Shown: positions 1-8,023 of the stretch, one piece after another
Numbering within the stretch: the stretch's first letter is position 1
Layout of the letters: every line of letters begins with the position of its first letter
Origin: Lysobacteraceae bacterium
GTDB lineage: Bacteria > Pseudomonadota > Gammaproteobacteria > Xanthomonadales > Xanthomonadaceae
DNA: 15,312 nt
Assembly: GCA_003505795.1 (NCBI GenBank)
Contig: DNXT01000219.1
Location: forward strand, 1-15,312
Reading direction: 5' to 3'
Made by a program: the position numbers and the translations under genes
The notes under the pieces: generated by a model
Seen by the model: only the letters and a program-made list of their open reading frames with translations
Databases searched by the model: none
What the model was told of the DNA's origin: nothing

Positions 1-674
1 GGCCGCGCCACGATCGGCGGCGGATCCCAGCAGCCGCCGCTGCTGCGGATGCGCAGGCGCGCCACCAGTTGCTGCAGCAGCGCGCGGGCCTCGTCCGCGA
101 TCCGGCGGCGGACGCCGTCCTGCTCGGGCTGGGTGTAGCGCAGCTTGACGAAGTACATGTCGTCGACCAGCAGCGCGAACACCGACCGGTAGCGCTGGCC
201 GTTCTTCTCGATCCCGATCGTCGCCATCCACGCCGGCAGCGCTGGCTGGTCCTCGCCCTGGGCGAGCTTGAACGCGCGCAGCCGGCCCGCGTCGACCCCG
301 GCATAGCCGTCCGCGCGCCCGCCCAGCGAGGCGATGCCGTCCACTTCGGCCTGCGCCGCGGCGCGCAGGGCATCCGGTCCGAGCACCCCGGCCGGGTAGA
401 AGTACACGTCCAGCCAGCGCTCGGGATCGGCGCGCTGCTGGTAGCGCACGGACACTCCCCAGCGCGCCTCATCGTAGCGGTGTTCGCCGACCGCCTCCCA
501 CTCGCCCAGCGCCAGCGGGTAGACCACCCGGCTTTCCTCGATGAAGCCGCCGAGGAACGGCCGCGCCGGCGCTTCGGCTGGCGCCGCCGTTTCCGCCGCG
601 CCGGCCTGCGCCCGCACTGCGAGCCACAGGCCCGCAGCGATCCATCCCCATCGACGTCGTCCTTCCTTGCGCAT
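1..674 (-). CDS. Putative secreted protein of unknown function, incomplete at the left edge
   Basis: I do not recognise this family. The frame is open from an ATG at 674 to the window edge (224 codons, no stop), so the C-terminus is missing. The start is supported by a purine-rich ribosome site (AGGGGGAA) a few bases upstream. The N-terminus looks like a Sec signal: basic MRKEGRRR, a hydrophobic run WIAAGLWLAV, then a likely cleavage site near AQA/AGA at residues 24-26, so the mature protein is probably periplasmic. The mature part has the mixed pattern of a small alpha/beta domain, with stretches such as ERWLDVYFYPAG (86-97) and YRSVFALLVDDMYFVKLRY (162-180), and one Cys near residue 215. 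It begins 20 bases after the stop of the preceding kinase gene, so it is probably co-transcribed with the kinase array. A role as an accessory or target of these sensors is only inference from position. The frame is surely coding; the function is unknown. Confidence 0.8.
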   Translation of the reverse strand, partial: MRKEGRRRWGWIAAGLWLAVRAQAGAAETAAPAEAPARPFLGGFIEESRVVYPLALGEWEAVGEHRYDEARWGVSVRYQQRADPERWLDVYFYPAGVLGPDALRAAAQAEVDGIASLGGRADGYAGVDAGRLRAFKLAQGEDQPALPAWMATIGIEKNGQRYRSVFALLVDDMYFVKLRYTQPEQDGVRRRIADEARALLQQLVARLRIRSSGGCWDPPPIVAR

Positions 675-694
675 CGTTTCCCCCTGTCCTGCGA

Positions 695-3600
695 TCAATC
701 GGGCCTTGCCGATCGACCGCGCACCGCCGCGATCGCCTCGGCCAGCATCTCGCCGGTCACCGGCTTGCGCAGGAAGCCATCGAAACCGGCCTGCTGCGCG
801 GTCGGTTCGGCTTCCTCGTCCGAGCGCGCGGTGACCGCGATCAGCGGCATCCCGAAGCCGAGCACGCGCAGCTGGCGCGCCAGCGCGAAGCCGTCCAGGC
901 CCGGCAGGTCGAGATCGAGCAGGGCCAGGTCGAAATCCGCGTCGGCCACCTCGGTCAGCGCGGCCAGCCCGTGCGGCGCGTGCACCACCGCATGCCCCTG
1001 TATGCGCAGCAGCCCGACGATCACCTCGGCGATGGTCAGGTCGTCCTCCACCAGCAGGATCCGCAGCGGCGTGGCCGCGACGGGCGCGCGCGGAGCGGCG
1101 TCGGCCGCCAGCGGGTGGGACGCCACCCAGCGCAGCGGCAGGTCGACGATGAAACGGGTGCCGGCCCCCAGCCGGCTGACGATCTCGATGTGGCCGCCCA
1201 TCGCCAGCGCCAGCTCCTGGCAGATCGCCAGGCCCAGGCCGCTGCCGCCGTAGCGCGACGTGGTGCGTGCGCCCTCGCCCTGCTCGAACCGCTGGAACAG
1301 CCGGTCCTGCTGCTCGGCGTTGATGCCCGGGCCGGTGTCGGCGACCTCGAAGCGCAGGCCCTTGTGCGTGCCCAGGGTGCTCATCTTCAGCGCCACCACG
1401 CCGCGCTCGGTGAACTTGATCGCGTTGCCGAGCAGGTTGAGCAGGATCTGGCGCACGCGGGTGGCGTCGCCGTTGGCGGTGATGTCGCCGATCAGCCCCA
1501 CTTCGAGCTGGAAGCGCAGGCCGCGGCCTTCGGCCAGCGGCGCCATCAGCGCCTCCACCTCGCCGAGCAGCTGGCGCACCGAGAACGGCTGCAGGTCCAG
1601 CTCGAGGCGTCCGGATTCGATCCGCGCCAGGTCCAGCGCGTCGTTGACCAGGCGCAGCAGGTGCGAACCGGCCCGCCGGATCGACTCGGTGTAGCTGCGC
1701 TGCCTGGGATCCAGCGCGGTATTGAGCAGCAGTTCGCTCATGCCGAGCACGCCGGTCATCGGCGTGCGCACCTCGTGGCCGAGCGTGGCCAGGAACCGGG
1801 TCTTGGCCAGCGAGGCCTGCTCGGCCAGTTCCTGCTTGTGGACCGCCAGCTGCCACGCATGCAGCCGGCGCAGGCGGCGCCGGTACAGGTGCACCGCCAC
1901 GCCGACCACCAGCAGCGCCAGCAGCGCCAGCGCCGCCAGCCCCCACGGGCTGCGCCACCACGGCGGCAACACCCGGAACTTCAGGGTCTGCACCTTGGAC
2001 CAGACGCCGTCGGCGGTCTTGCCCTGCACCTCCAGCGTGTAGCGCCCGGACGGCAGCCGCGAGAACAGGCGCTCGCCGCCCGGGCCGACGTCGATCCAGT
2101 CCGGATCGTAGCCGCTGAGCCGGAAACGGTAGCTGCTGGCGTCGGAGTCGGCGAAGGACAGCATCCGCGCGACGATGTGCAGGTCGCGGTCGCCATCGGC
2201 GATCTCCAGCGGCTCGACATGGGTCAGGTCGAGCCCGACTTCGCCGCGGCGGATGCCGACCCGTTCGATCATCAGCGGCGGCTGCCGGCCGGACGGCCTG
2301 ACCCGGTTGGGGTCGAACAGCACCAAGGCGTCGGGGGTCGCGCCGATGATCTGGCCGGTGCGCGACTGCTGCAGCGTGCGCGGCCGGAACTGCTGGTTGG
2401 ACAGGCCGTCGTGCACGCCGTAGATGCGGATCGCGCGGCTGGCCGGATCGACCCGGATCAGGCCGCGCATGCTCGACACCCAGGCCACGCCGTTCTGGTC
2501 CACCACCAGCCCGCCCGGCTCCAGCGCCGGGAACTCCTGCGCGCCGCCGATGCTGTCCAGCAGCTGCAGGCGCCCGTCCTGCCACAGGTACTGCTGCAGC
2601 TGGCCCATGCCGGCCAGCCAGGCGATGCCGGCCTCGGTGACGCGGAACGAATACAGCGGCGTGGCCGGCGCGCCCGGCACCGGCACGAAGCGGTCCTGCG
2701 CCTCGTTCCATGCCAGCAGCCCGCGATTGGTCGCCAGCCACAGCACGCCGTCGGGCCCGCGCCGCATCTCGTTGATCGCCAGCTCGGGGCCCAGTCCGTG
2801 GCTGTCGCGGACGATGTTGCGCAGCACGCGGCCGTCGACATCGCGCACCTGGAAGCCGCCGATGTCGCTGTAGCTCCACAGCCGGCCATCGGCGGTCTGG
2901 CGGATGAACTCCACTTCGCCCGGCAGCGCCGCGTCGTCGGCCGAGCCGGTCCGCCAGCGGCGCACGCTGCGGTCGGCCGGGTCGTAGCGCACCAGCGCCT
3001 CGAACAGGCCGATCCAGACCCGGCCGCGGCTGTCCTCCAGCACCGCGGTCGGCCAGCGCCGCCCGTCGATCGCCATCAGGTGGTGCTCGACCCGGCCGGT
3101 GGCGGGGTCGAGCCGGTCCAGCACCCCGCGCGTGCCGACCAGCCAGAAGCGGCCGTCGGCCGACGCGGCGGTGGCCAGCGCGTACGGATTGGCCACGGTG
3201 CTGTCGTCGTCGCGGCGATTGGCCAGCAGCGCGAACTGCTGCCAGTTCGCCGGCAGGTGCCAGAGCCCGGTATTGGGGCTGGCGAACCAGATCCCGCCTT
3301 CGCGATCCTGGTAGGCGCTGGACCAGTTCGGCTTGACCAGTCCGTGCGCGGCGGCGCTGTACAGCGGCACGTTGCGCAGCTCGCCGTCGCTGGAACGCCC
3401 CAGCCCGTCGAGCGTGTCCAGCCAGTAGCTGCCGCCGCGGTCGCGCAGCAGCACGCCGAGCACCAGCTCAGCGGACCGGCCTGCCCACGGATGGTCGACC
3501 AGCTTGCCGTCGGCACGGCGCAGCAGCATGCCGGAGCTGTCGGTGATCCAGAGGCTGCCGTCCTCCTCGAAGCGGATGCTGTTGATGAACCCGGTCGCCC

Positions 3601-4270
3601 GCTTGGGCAGGGCCAGCCGTTCGAAATCGTGGCCGGTCCAGCGCGCCAGCCCGTTCCTGGTCGCCACCCAGAGCGCGCCGTCCGGCGCCACCTTCAGGTG
3701 GGTGACCGCCGCCGCCGGCAGGCTGCGCTCGTTGCCGTCCTCGGGCAGGAACCGGTCCATCGCGCCGTCCGGCCGCAGCCGGTACAGGCCGCCGGCGGCG
3801 GTGCCGAACCAGACGCTGCCGTCGGGCGTGGACTGGATGCACCACACCGTGGCGCTGAGCATCTGCGGGTAGCCGCGGCGATCGTAGAAGTGGAAGCGGC
3901 GGCGGTCGGCGCTGAGCATGACCAGGCCGGCGTTGGCGGTGCCGATCCAGACCCGGTTGCGCGCGTCCACGTGCAGCGACCAGATCATGTTGTCGCGCAG
4001 TCCGTCCTCGACCCGCCAGATGCGGTAGTTGCGTCCGTCGAAGCGCGCCAGCCCGTCGCTGCTCGCCAGCCACAGGTAGCCGAGCGCGTCCTCGTCGAAA
4101 TCGTTGATCGAATTGGACGGCAGGCCGTCGGCCACGGTGATCTGGCGCGGCTGCGGCGTGGCCGGCACCATCGCCGGCGCCGCCGCGGGCACGGCGAGCA
4201 GCAGCCACAGCACCCAGAGCGCACCCGCAGGGAAAGTGAAACGCCGCGATGTGCGCCGACCTGGGTGCAT
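695..4270 (-). CDS. Hybrid sensor histidine kinase/response regulator with double Reg_prop propeller (third of the array)
   Basis: A 1191-residue hybrid two-component sensor. After an N-terminal export/anchor segment (GALWVLWLLLAVPAAAPA), about 14 Reg_prop blade motifs follow (e.g. GYLWLASSDGLARFDG, GGIWFASPNTGLWHLP), enough for two seven-bladed propellers. Next come a Y_Y_Y domain (~712-766) and one membrane helix (~776-796). The kinase core has HisKA with phospho-acceptor His832 in GHEVRTPMTG and a HATPase with N-box Asn949 (GNAIKF), DTGPGI and GGSGLGLAI. The C-terminal receiver (~1070-1185) has the acidic pair VEDD, phospho-acceptor Asp1119 in LLDLDLPGLDG and the conserved Lys in FLRKP. 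The propeller half should lie in the periplasm and the kinase in the cytoplasm. There is no HTH output domain, unlike Bacteroides HTCS proteins, so a downstream Hpt or regulator is expected elsewhere. The ATG at 4270 is chosen because the signal segment begins there; upstream in-frame sequence is Arg/Ala-rich shadow. The gap to the preceding kinase is 68 bases and holds only a 10-bp palindrome at 4325-4334. Confidence 0.95.
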   Translation of the reverse strand: MHPGRRTSRRFTFPAGALWVLWLLLAVPAAAPAMVPATPQPRQITVADGLPSNSINDFDEDALGYLWLASSDGLARFDGRNYRIWRVEDGLRDNMIWSLHVDARNRVWIGTANAGLVMLSADRRRFHFYDRRGYPQMLSATVWCIQSTPDGSVWFGTAAGGLYRLRPDGAMDRFLPEDGNERSLPAAAVTHLKVAPDGALWVATRNGLARWTGHDFERLALPKRATGFINSIRFEEDGSLWITDSSGMLLRRADGKLVDHPWAGRSAELVLGVLLRDRGGSYWLDTLDGLGRSSDGELRNVPLYSAAAHGLVKPNWSSAYQDREGGIWFASPNTGLWHLPANWQQFALLANRRDDDSTVANPYALATAASADGRFWLVGTRGVLDRLDPATGRVEHHLMAIDGRRWPTAVLEDSRGRVWIGLFEALVRYDPADRSVRRWRTGSADDAALPGEVEFIRQTADGRLWSYSDIGGFQVRDVDGRVLRNIVRDSHGLGPELAINEMRRGPDGVLWLATNRGLLAWNEAQDRFVPVPGAPATPLYSFRVTEAGIAWLAGMGQLQQYLWQDGRLQLLDSIGGAQEFPALEPGGLVVDQNGVAWVSSMRGLIRVDPASRAIRIYGVHDGLSNQQFRPRTLQQSRTGQIIGATPDALVLFDPNRVRPSGRQPPLMIERVGIRRGEVGLDLTHVEPLEIADGDRDLHIVARMLSFADSDASSYRFRLSGYDPDWIDVGPGGERLFSRLPSGRYTLEVQGKTADGVWSKVQTLKFRVLPPWWRSPWGLAALALLALLVVGVAVHLYRRRLRRLHAWQLAVHKQELAEQASLAKTRFLATLGHEVRTPMTGVLGMSELLLNTALDPRQRSYTESIRRAGSHLLRLVNDALDLARIESGRLELDLQPFSVRQLLGEVEALMAPLAEGRGLRFQLEVGLIGDITANGDATRVRQILLNLLGNAIKFTERGVVALKMSTLGTHKGLRFEVADTGPGINAEQQDRLFQRFEQGEGARTTSRYGGSGLGLAICQELALAMGGHIEIVSRLGAGTRFIVDLPLRWVASHPLAADAAPRAPVAATPLRILLVEDDLTIAEVIVGLLRIQGHAVVHAPHGLAALTEVADADFDLALLDLDLPGLDGFALARQLRVLGFGMPLIAVTARSDEEAEPTAQQAGFDGFLRKPVTGEMLAEAIAAVRGRSARPD
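1737..1830. repeat. Near-identical 94-bp block, copy in the third kinase
   Basis: This stretch encodes the helix before and through the H-box (from about LAEQASLAKT to GVLGMSEL). Compared by eye with 5432-5525 it differs at a single base (a synonymous change in an Arg codon); compared with 9108-9201 it differs at about five. The flanking sensor sequences are far more diverged. Confidence 0.8.
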
Positions 4271-4338
4271 CGTCCGCCCGCCTTGTGCCCCGGCATCGTG
4301 CGTGCATCCTTGTGCGCTGGCAACACGCATGCGTCCGC

Positions 4339-7300
4339 TCAGCTCTCGGTGGCGAGCCGCTGCCCGCGCAGCGAACCGTCGAGCTGCGCGTGCACGCCGC
4401 GGCGCAACCAGGCCTGGCGCACCGTCGCGATCGCGCCGGCGAGCATCTCGCCGGTGACCGGCTTGCGCACGAAGCCGTCGAAGCCGGCGGCGTAGGCCTG
4501 CGCTTGCGCCTCGGCATCCGAACGCGCGGTCACCGCGATCAGCGGGAAGCCATGGCCGAGCGCGCGCATCTGCGACGCCAGCGCCAGCCCGTCCAGCCCC
4601 GGCAGGTCCAGGTCCAGCAACGCCACGTCGAAGCTCGCGTCCAGCGTGTCGGCCAGCGCCGCCAGGCCATGCGCGGCATGCACGACCCGGTGCCCGCGCG
4701 CCGTCAGCAAGCCGCTGATCACTTCGGCCACGGTCGCATCGTCCTCCACCAGCAGCACGTCCAGCGCGCCCTCCGCGGCCGCGGCCGACGCGTCGGCGGG
4801 CGGCGCCGGCGCGTCGACCACCTGCCACGGCAACGGCATCTCGACCCGGAAGCGGGTGCCCTCGCCCAGCTTGCTGGCGATGGTGATGCTGCCCTTCATC
4901 GCCATCGCCAGCTCCTGGCAGATCGCCAGCCCCAGGCCGCTGCCGCCGTAGCGCGAGGCGGTGCGGGCGCCGTCGCCCTGCTCGAAACGCTGGAAGATGC
5001 GCGCCTGCTGCTCGGGATTGATGCCCGGCCCGGTGTCGCTGACCTCGAAGCGCAACAGGCCGTCCTCGCGCACCGACACCGCCAGGCCGACGCTGCCGCG
5101 TTCGGTGAACTTGATTGCGTTGCCGAGCAGGTTCATCAGGATCTGGCGCAGGCGGGTGGCGTCGCCGTCCACCCGGACCGGCCCGGGCAGCGCGATGCGC
5201 CGCTCGAACGCCAGCCCGCGCGCCTGCGCGATCGGCGCCATGAAGTCCGCCAGCTCCTCGACCACCGCGAGCAGGTCGAACGGGCGGTTCTCCAGTTCCA
5301 GCTTGCCGGCCTCGATCCGCGCCAGGTCCAGCGCATCGTTGACCAGGCGCAGCAGGTGGTTGCCGGCGAGCCGGATCGATTCGATCTGCGCACGCTGGCG
5401 CTCGTCCAGCGGCGTGGCCAGCAGCAGCTCGCTCATGCCGAGCACGCCGGTCATCGGCGTGCGTACCTCGTGGCCGAGCGTGGCCAGGAACCGGGTCTTG
5501 GCCAGCGAGGCCTGCTCGGCCAGTTGCTGGCGCTGGCGCGACAGCTGCCATTCCTGGCGCGCGCGTACGCGCTGCCGCCACCCATGGATGCCCCACCAGC
5601 CCAGCAGCACGGCCAGGCTGATCGCCGCGGCCAGGGCCGGCGGACTGCGCCACCAGGGCGGCAGCACCGCCACCTGCAGCGTATGCGGCGGCGTCCAGTC
5701 TCCCTCCACGCCGCGCGCCTGCACCTGGATGGCATAGCGCCCGGCCGGAAGCCGCGACAGCACGCGCTCGCCCAGATAGTCCTGCTCGACCCAGTTCTGG
5801 TCGTACCCCTCGACCCGGTAGCGGTAGCGGGTGCGCTGCGGGCTGACATAGGACAGCAGCCGCGCGGTCACGCGCAGGTCGCGGTCGCCGGCCCGCAGCG
5901 TCATCGCCGGGCCGGCCTCGACCGGCTCGGGCCGCTCGGCATCGTCGCGGCGCACGTCGATCGATTCGATCACCAGCGGCGACGCCGGCAGCGCCGGAAA
6001 CCGTCGCGAGGGATCGAACATCAGCAGGCCGGTCGCGGTCAGCGCCAGCACCTGCCCGTTGGCGTTGACCGCCGGCGGCCGGATCGAGAACTCGCCGTCC
6101 GGCAGCCCGTCGCCGCTGCCGAACAGGCGCAGGCGGCCTTGCTGCGGCTGGTAGTGCAGCATGCCGCGCGGCGTGGTCGCCCATACCGAACCGTCCTTGC
6201 CCAGCGCCAGCCCGCCGACCTCGGTGACCGGCATGCCCAGCGCGCGGTCGGCGCGCCTTTCCAGCTGCAGGGCCCGGCCGTTCCAGCGATAGCCCTCCAG
6301 CGCGCCGGGACGCGCGAGCCAGACGAAGTCCGGCGCGGCGAAGGCGAAATCGTAGATCGCGCCCTTGCCGGTCCCGGGCAGCGCGTCGAAGCGGCTGCCG
6401 TTCCAGATCCGCAGCGCGCCGCCGTTGGCGATCCACAGCCGCCCGTCCGGCGCGAAGCGCATCTGTTCCACCAGCGCCTCCGGGAAGCCGCGCGCCGGGT
6501 CGAAGCCGATCGTCTCCAGCACCCGTCCATCGGCCGCGCGGCGCTGCAGGCCGCCACTCATCACCGACAGCCAGACCTCGCCACCGGTGCCGTCGCGCAG
6601 CAGGTCGACCAGCCGGAAGCTCTCGTCGCCGAAACCGCTGGGCAGGTCGCGGCTGCGGCCGCTGGCGGGGTCGTAGAGGGTCAGCCGCCCGGGCCGGCCC
6701 AGCCACAGGCTGCCGTCCGCGCGCGGCAGCACCGAGCGCACCGTGCCCTTGCCGATCCGGTCCAGTCCCACGACGCGGCGGATGCGCCCCTGCGCGTCGA
6801 TACCGTGGACGCCCTGCGCGGTCGCCACCAGGAAGCCGTCGCCGTGCGGCGCCGAGTTGACCAGGAACATGCTTTCCAGCGGCTTGCCTTCGGCCTCCAT
6901 GAACGTGGAGAAGCGCTGCCAGCCCGGCGGTAGGTAGGCCAGCCCCTGGGTCACCAGGGCCAGCCAGATCCCGCCCTCGTGGTCCTGCATCACGTCGAGC
7001 ACGCCGCTGTTGGCGGTCAGGAAGCCGCTGCCGCGGTCGCCGGCCATCAGCTTCAGCGCGCCGTCGCCGTCGCGGAACAGGCCGTCGGCCGCGCCCACCC
7101 AGTAGCCGCCGTTGCGATCGTGGACCACCGCGCCGGAGCGGATCTCCGCCGCCGGACCCCACGGCGCCGGCGCCAGCTCGCCCTGCGCCGACAGCCGGTA
7201 CAGGCCGGCGCTGCTGCCGACCCAGAGCGTGCCGTCGGGATCGCCGCTGAGCTTGAGGATGGCCAGCTTGCCGAGCCGTTCCGGCGCGATCCGGACGAAA

Positions 7301-7941
7301 CGGTCGCCCTCGCGCCGCACCAGCCCGGCATCGGTGCCGATCCACAGCGTCCCGGCCGCGTCGGTGACCATGCTGTAGATGGTGTCGCTGGGCAGCGCCG
7401 ACGGATCCTCCGGCCGGGCGCGATAGCGCACCACGCGCCCGTCCTCGTCGCGCCGGCACAGCCCGGCTTCGCTGGTGCCGACCCACAGCGCCTGCTGCGC
7501 GTAGGCCAGCGCCCACACCGGCATCGCGCAGGCGCCGGTCACCTCGGGAAAGCGCCTGACCCGTTCGCGGGCGCCGTCGAGCATCGCCAGCCCGCCGCCG
7601 TTGACGCCGACCCAGACCCGGTCCTGCGGATCGACCAGCAGCGCCTCGACGCTGTTGCCGGGCAGCGCGCCTTCGTCGGCGGGATCGTGCCGCCAGACCT
7701 TGAACTTCAACCCGTCGTAGCGCGCCAGGCCGTCGTCGGTGGCGGCCCACACGTAACCCTGGCGGTCCTGCGCCAGCGCCAGCACCATCCGCGACGGCAA
7801 TCCCTCGGCCACGCCCAGGCGCCGCATGCGCGGCGTCTCCACCGCGGCGTGCGCCACGCCGGCCAGCATCAGCAACAGCAGCGCAGGCAGGACCCGCCAG
7901 TCGCTCATGGCCAGCACCCGGCGCCGTCCATCGGCTCGCAT
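4339..7941 (-). CDS. Hybrid sensor histidine kinase/response regulator with double Reg_prop propeller (second of the array)
   Basis: Paralogue of its two neighbours with the same domain order, 1200 residues from the chosen start. The signal peptide core is LPALLLLMLAGVAHA. Fourteen Reg_prop motifs follow (first GYVWAATDDGLARYDG; the seventh ends GLAYLPPGWQRF), then Y_Y_Y (~704-758) and one membrane helix (~768-788). HisKA carries His824 in GHEVRTPMTG; the HATPase has Asn941 (GNAIKF), DTGPGI and GGSGLGLAI. The receiver has VEDD, phospho-acceptor Asp1110 in LLDLDLPGLDG and Lys in FVRKP. Blade 8 (GDGFLVATAQGVHGID) lacks the usual Trp. The start at 7941 is preferred because a good Shine-Dalgarno lies 7 bases upstream; an ATG at 7908, beginning MSDWRVLPALLLL, gives a more compact signal peptide (1189 aa) but has a poor ribosome site. 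The longer frame up to 8046 would overlap the previous gene and has no signal logic. The ligand is unknown; Bacteroides relatives sense oligosaccharides, but no sugar-use gene is visible here. Confidence 0.95.
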   Translation of the reverse strand: MRADGRRRVLAMSDWRVLPALLLLMLAGVAHAAVETPRMRRLGVAEGLPSRMVLALAQDRQGYVWAATDDGLARYDGLKFKVWRHDPADEGALPGNSVEALLVDPQDRVWVGVNGGGLAMLDGARERVRRFPEVTGACAMPVWALAYAQQALWVGTSEAGLCRRDEDGRVVRYRARPEDPSALPSDTIYSMVTDAAGTLWIGTDAGLVRREGDRFVRIAPERLGKLAILKLSGDPDGTLWVGSSAGLYRLSAQGELAPAPWGPAAEIRSGAVVHDRNGGYWVGAADGLFRDGDGALKLMAGDRGSGFLTANSGVLDVMQDHEGGIWLALVTQGLAYLPPGWQRFSTFMEAEGKPLESMFLVNSAPHGDGFLVATAQGVHGIDAQGRIRRVVGLDRIGKGTVRSVLPRADGSLWLGRPGRLTLYDPASGRSRDLPSGFGDESFRLVDLLRDGTGGEVWLSVMSGGLQRRAADGRVLETIGFDPARGFPEALVEQMRFAPDGRLWIANGGALRIWNGSRFDALPGTGKGAIYDFAFAAPDFVWLARPGALEGYRWNGRALQLERRADRALGMPVTEVGGLALGKDGSVWATTPRGMLHYQPQQGRLRLFGSGDGLPDGEFSIRPPAVNANGQVLALTATGLLMFDPSRRFPALPASPLVIESIDVRRDDAERPEPVEAGPAMTLRAGDRDLRVTARLLSYVSPQRTRYRYRVEGYDQNWVEQDYLGERVLSRLPAGRYAIQVQARGVEGDWTPPHTLQVAVLPPWWRSPPALAAAISLAVLLGWWGIHGWRQRVRARQEWQLSRQRQQLAEQASLAKTRFLATLGHEVRTPMTGVLGMSELLLATPLDERQRAQIESIRLAGNHLLRLVNDALDLARIEAGKLELENRPFDLLAVVEELADFMAPIAQARGLAFERRIALPGPVRVDGDATRLRQILMNLLGNAIKFTERGSVGLAVSVREDGLLRFEVSDTGPGINPEQQARIFQRFEQGDGARTASRYGGSGLGLAICQELAMAMKGSITIASKLGEGTRFRVEMPLPWQVVDAPAPPADASAAAAEGALDVLLVEDDATVAEVISGLLTARGHRVVHAAHGLAALADTLDASFDVALLDLDLPGLDGLALASQMRALGHGFPLIAVTARSDAEAQAQAYAAGFDGFVRKPVTGEMLAGAIATVRQAWLRRGVHAQLDGSLRGQRLATES
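5432..5525. repeat. Near-identical 94-bp block, copy in the second kinase
   Basis: Same segment as 1737-1830, in the second kinase. The only difference I see is T for C at 5464 (GCGTACC against GCGCACC). It covers the phospho-acceptor His codon at 5470-5472. Confidence 0.8.
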
Positions 7942-7948
7942 GCGCAGG

Positions 7949-7956
7949 CCTCTCCC
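7949..7956 (-). promoter_or_regulatory. Ribosome binding site that decides the start of the second kinase
   Basis: On the minus strand this reads GGGAGAGG and sits 7 bases before the ATG at 7941. No comparable purine-rich site precedes the alternative ATG at 7908, so the longer form with a basic n-region is favoured. Confidence 0.6.
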
Positions 7957-8023
7957 GTCGTACCGATCCGGCACGGCGCCGCTGCCCCCCTGCGGCGTCG
8001 CTGCGGCGCGTCCGTGCCCATCG

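Noticed and set aside
4325..4334. Palindrome ACGCATGCGT between the second and third kinases as an operator or terminator.
   Set aside because: Only 10 bp with no loop and no T-run; too short to support a function.
971..6933. Very long plus-strand open frames antisense to the kinases (971-4495 and 4249-6933; similarly 7826-10933).
   Set aside because: Composition is dominated by Arg, Ala, Gln, His and Pro with no motif, signal or ribosome site, and the opposite strand codes for clear kinases. They reflect few stop codons in high-GC DNA.
4271..7750. A minus-strand open frame running from 7750 through to 695, as if one 2351-residue protein.
   Set aside because: The first half, out of frame with the second kinase, is Arg/Ala/Gly-rich and shows no domain; it is a GC-rich shadow joined in frame to the true third kinase starting at 4270.
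7960..7974. Imperfect dyad between the first and second kinases (GTACCG/CGGCAC around ATC), possibly a second copy of the divergent-region operator.
   Set aside because: Each arm has only about five matching bases and the shared core CGGATCG with the 11647-11669 dyad is short; chance is a sufficient explanation.
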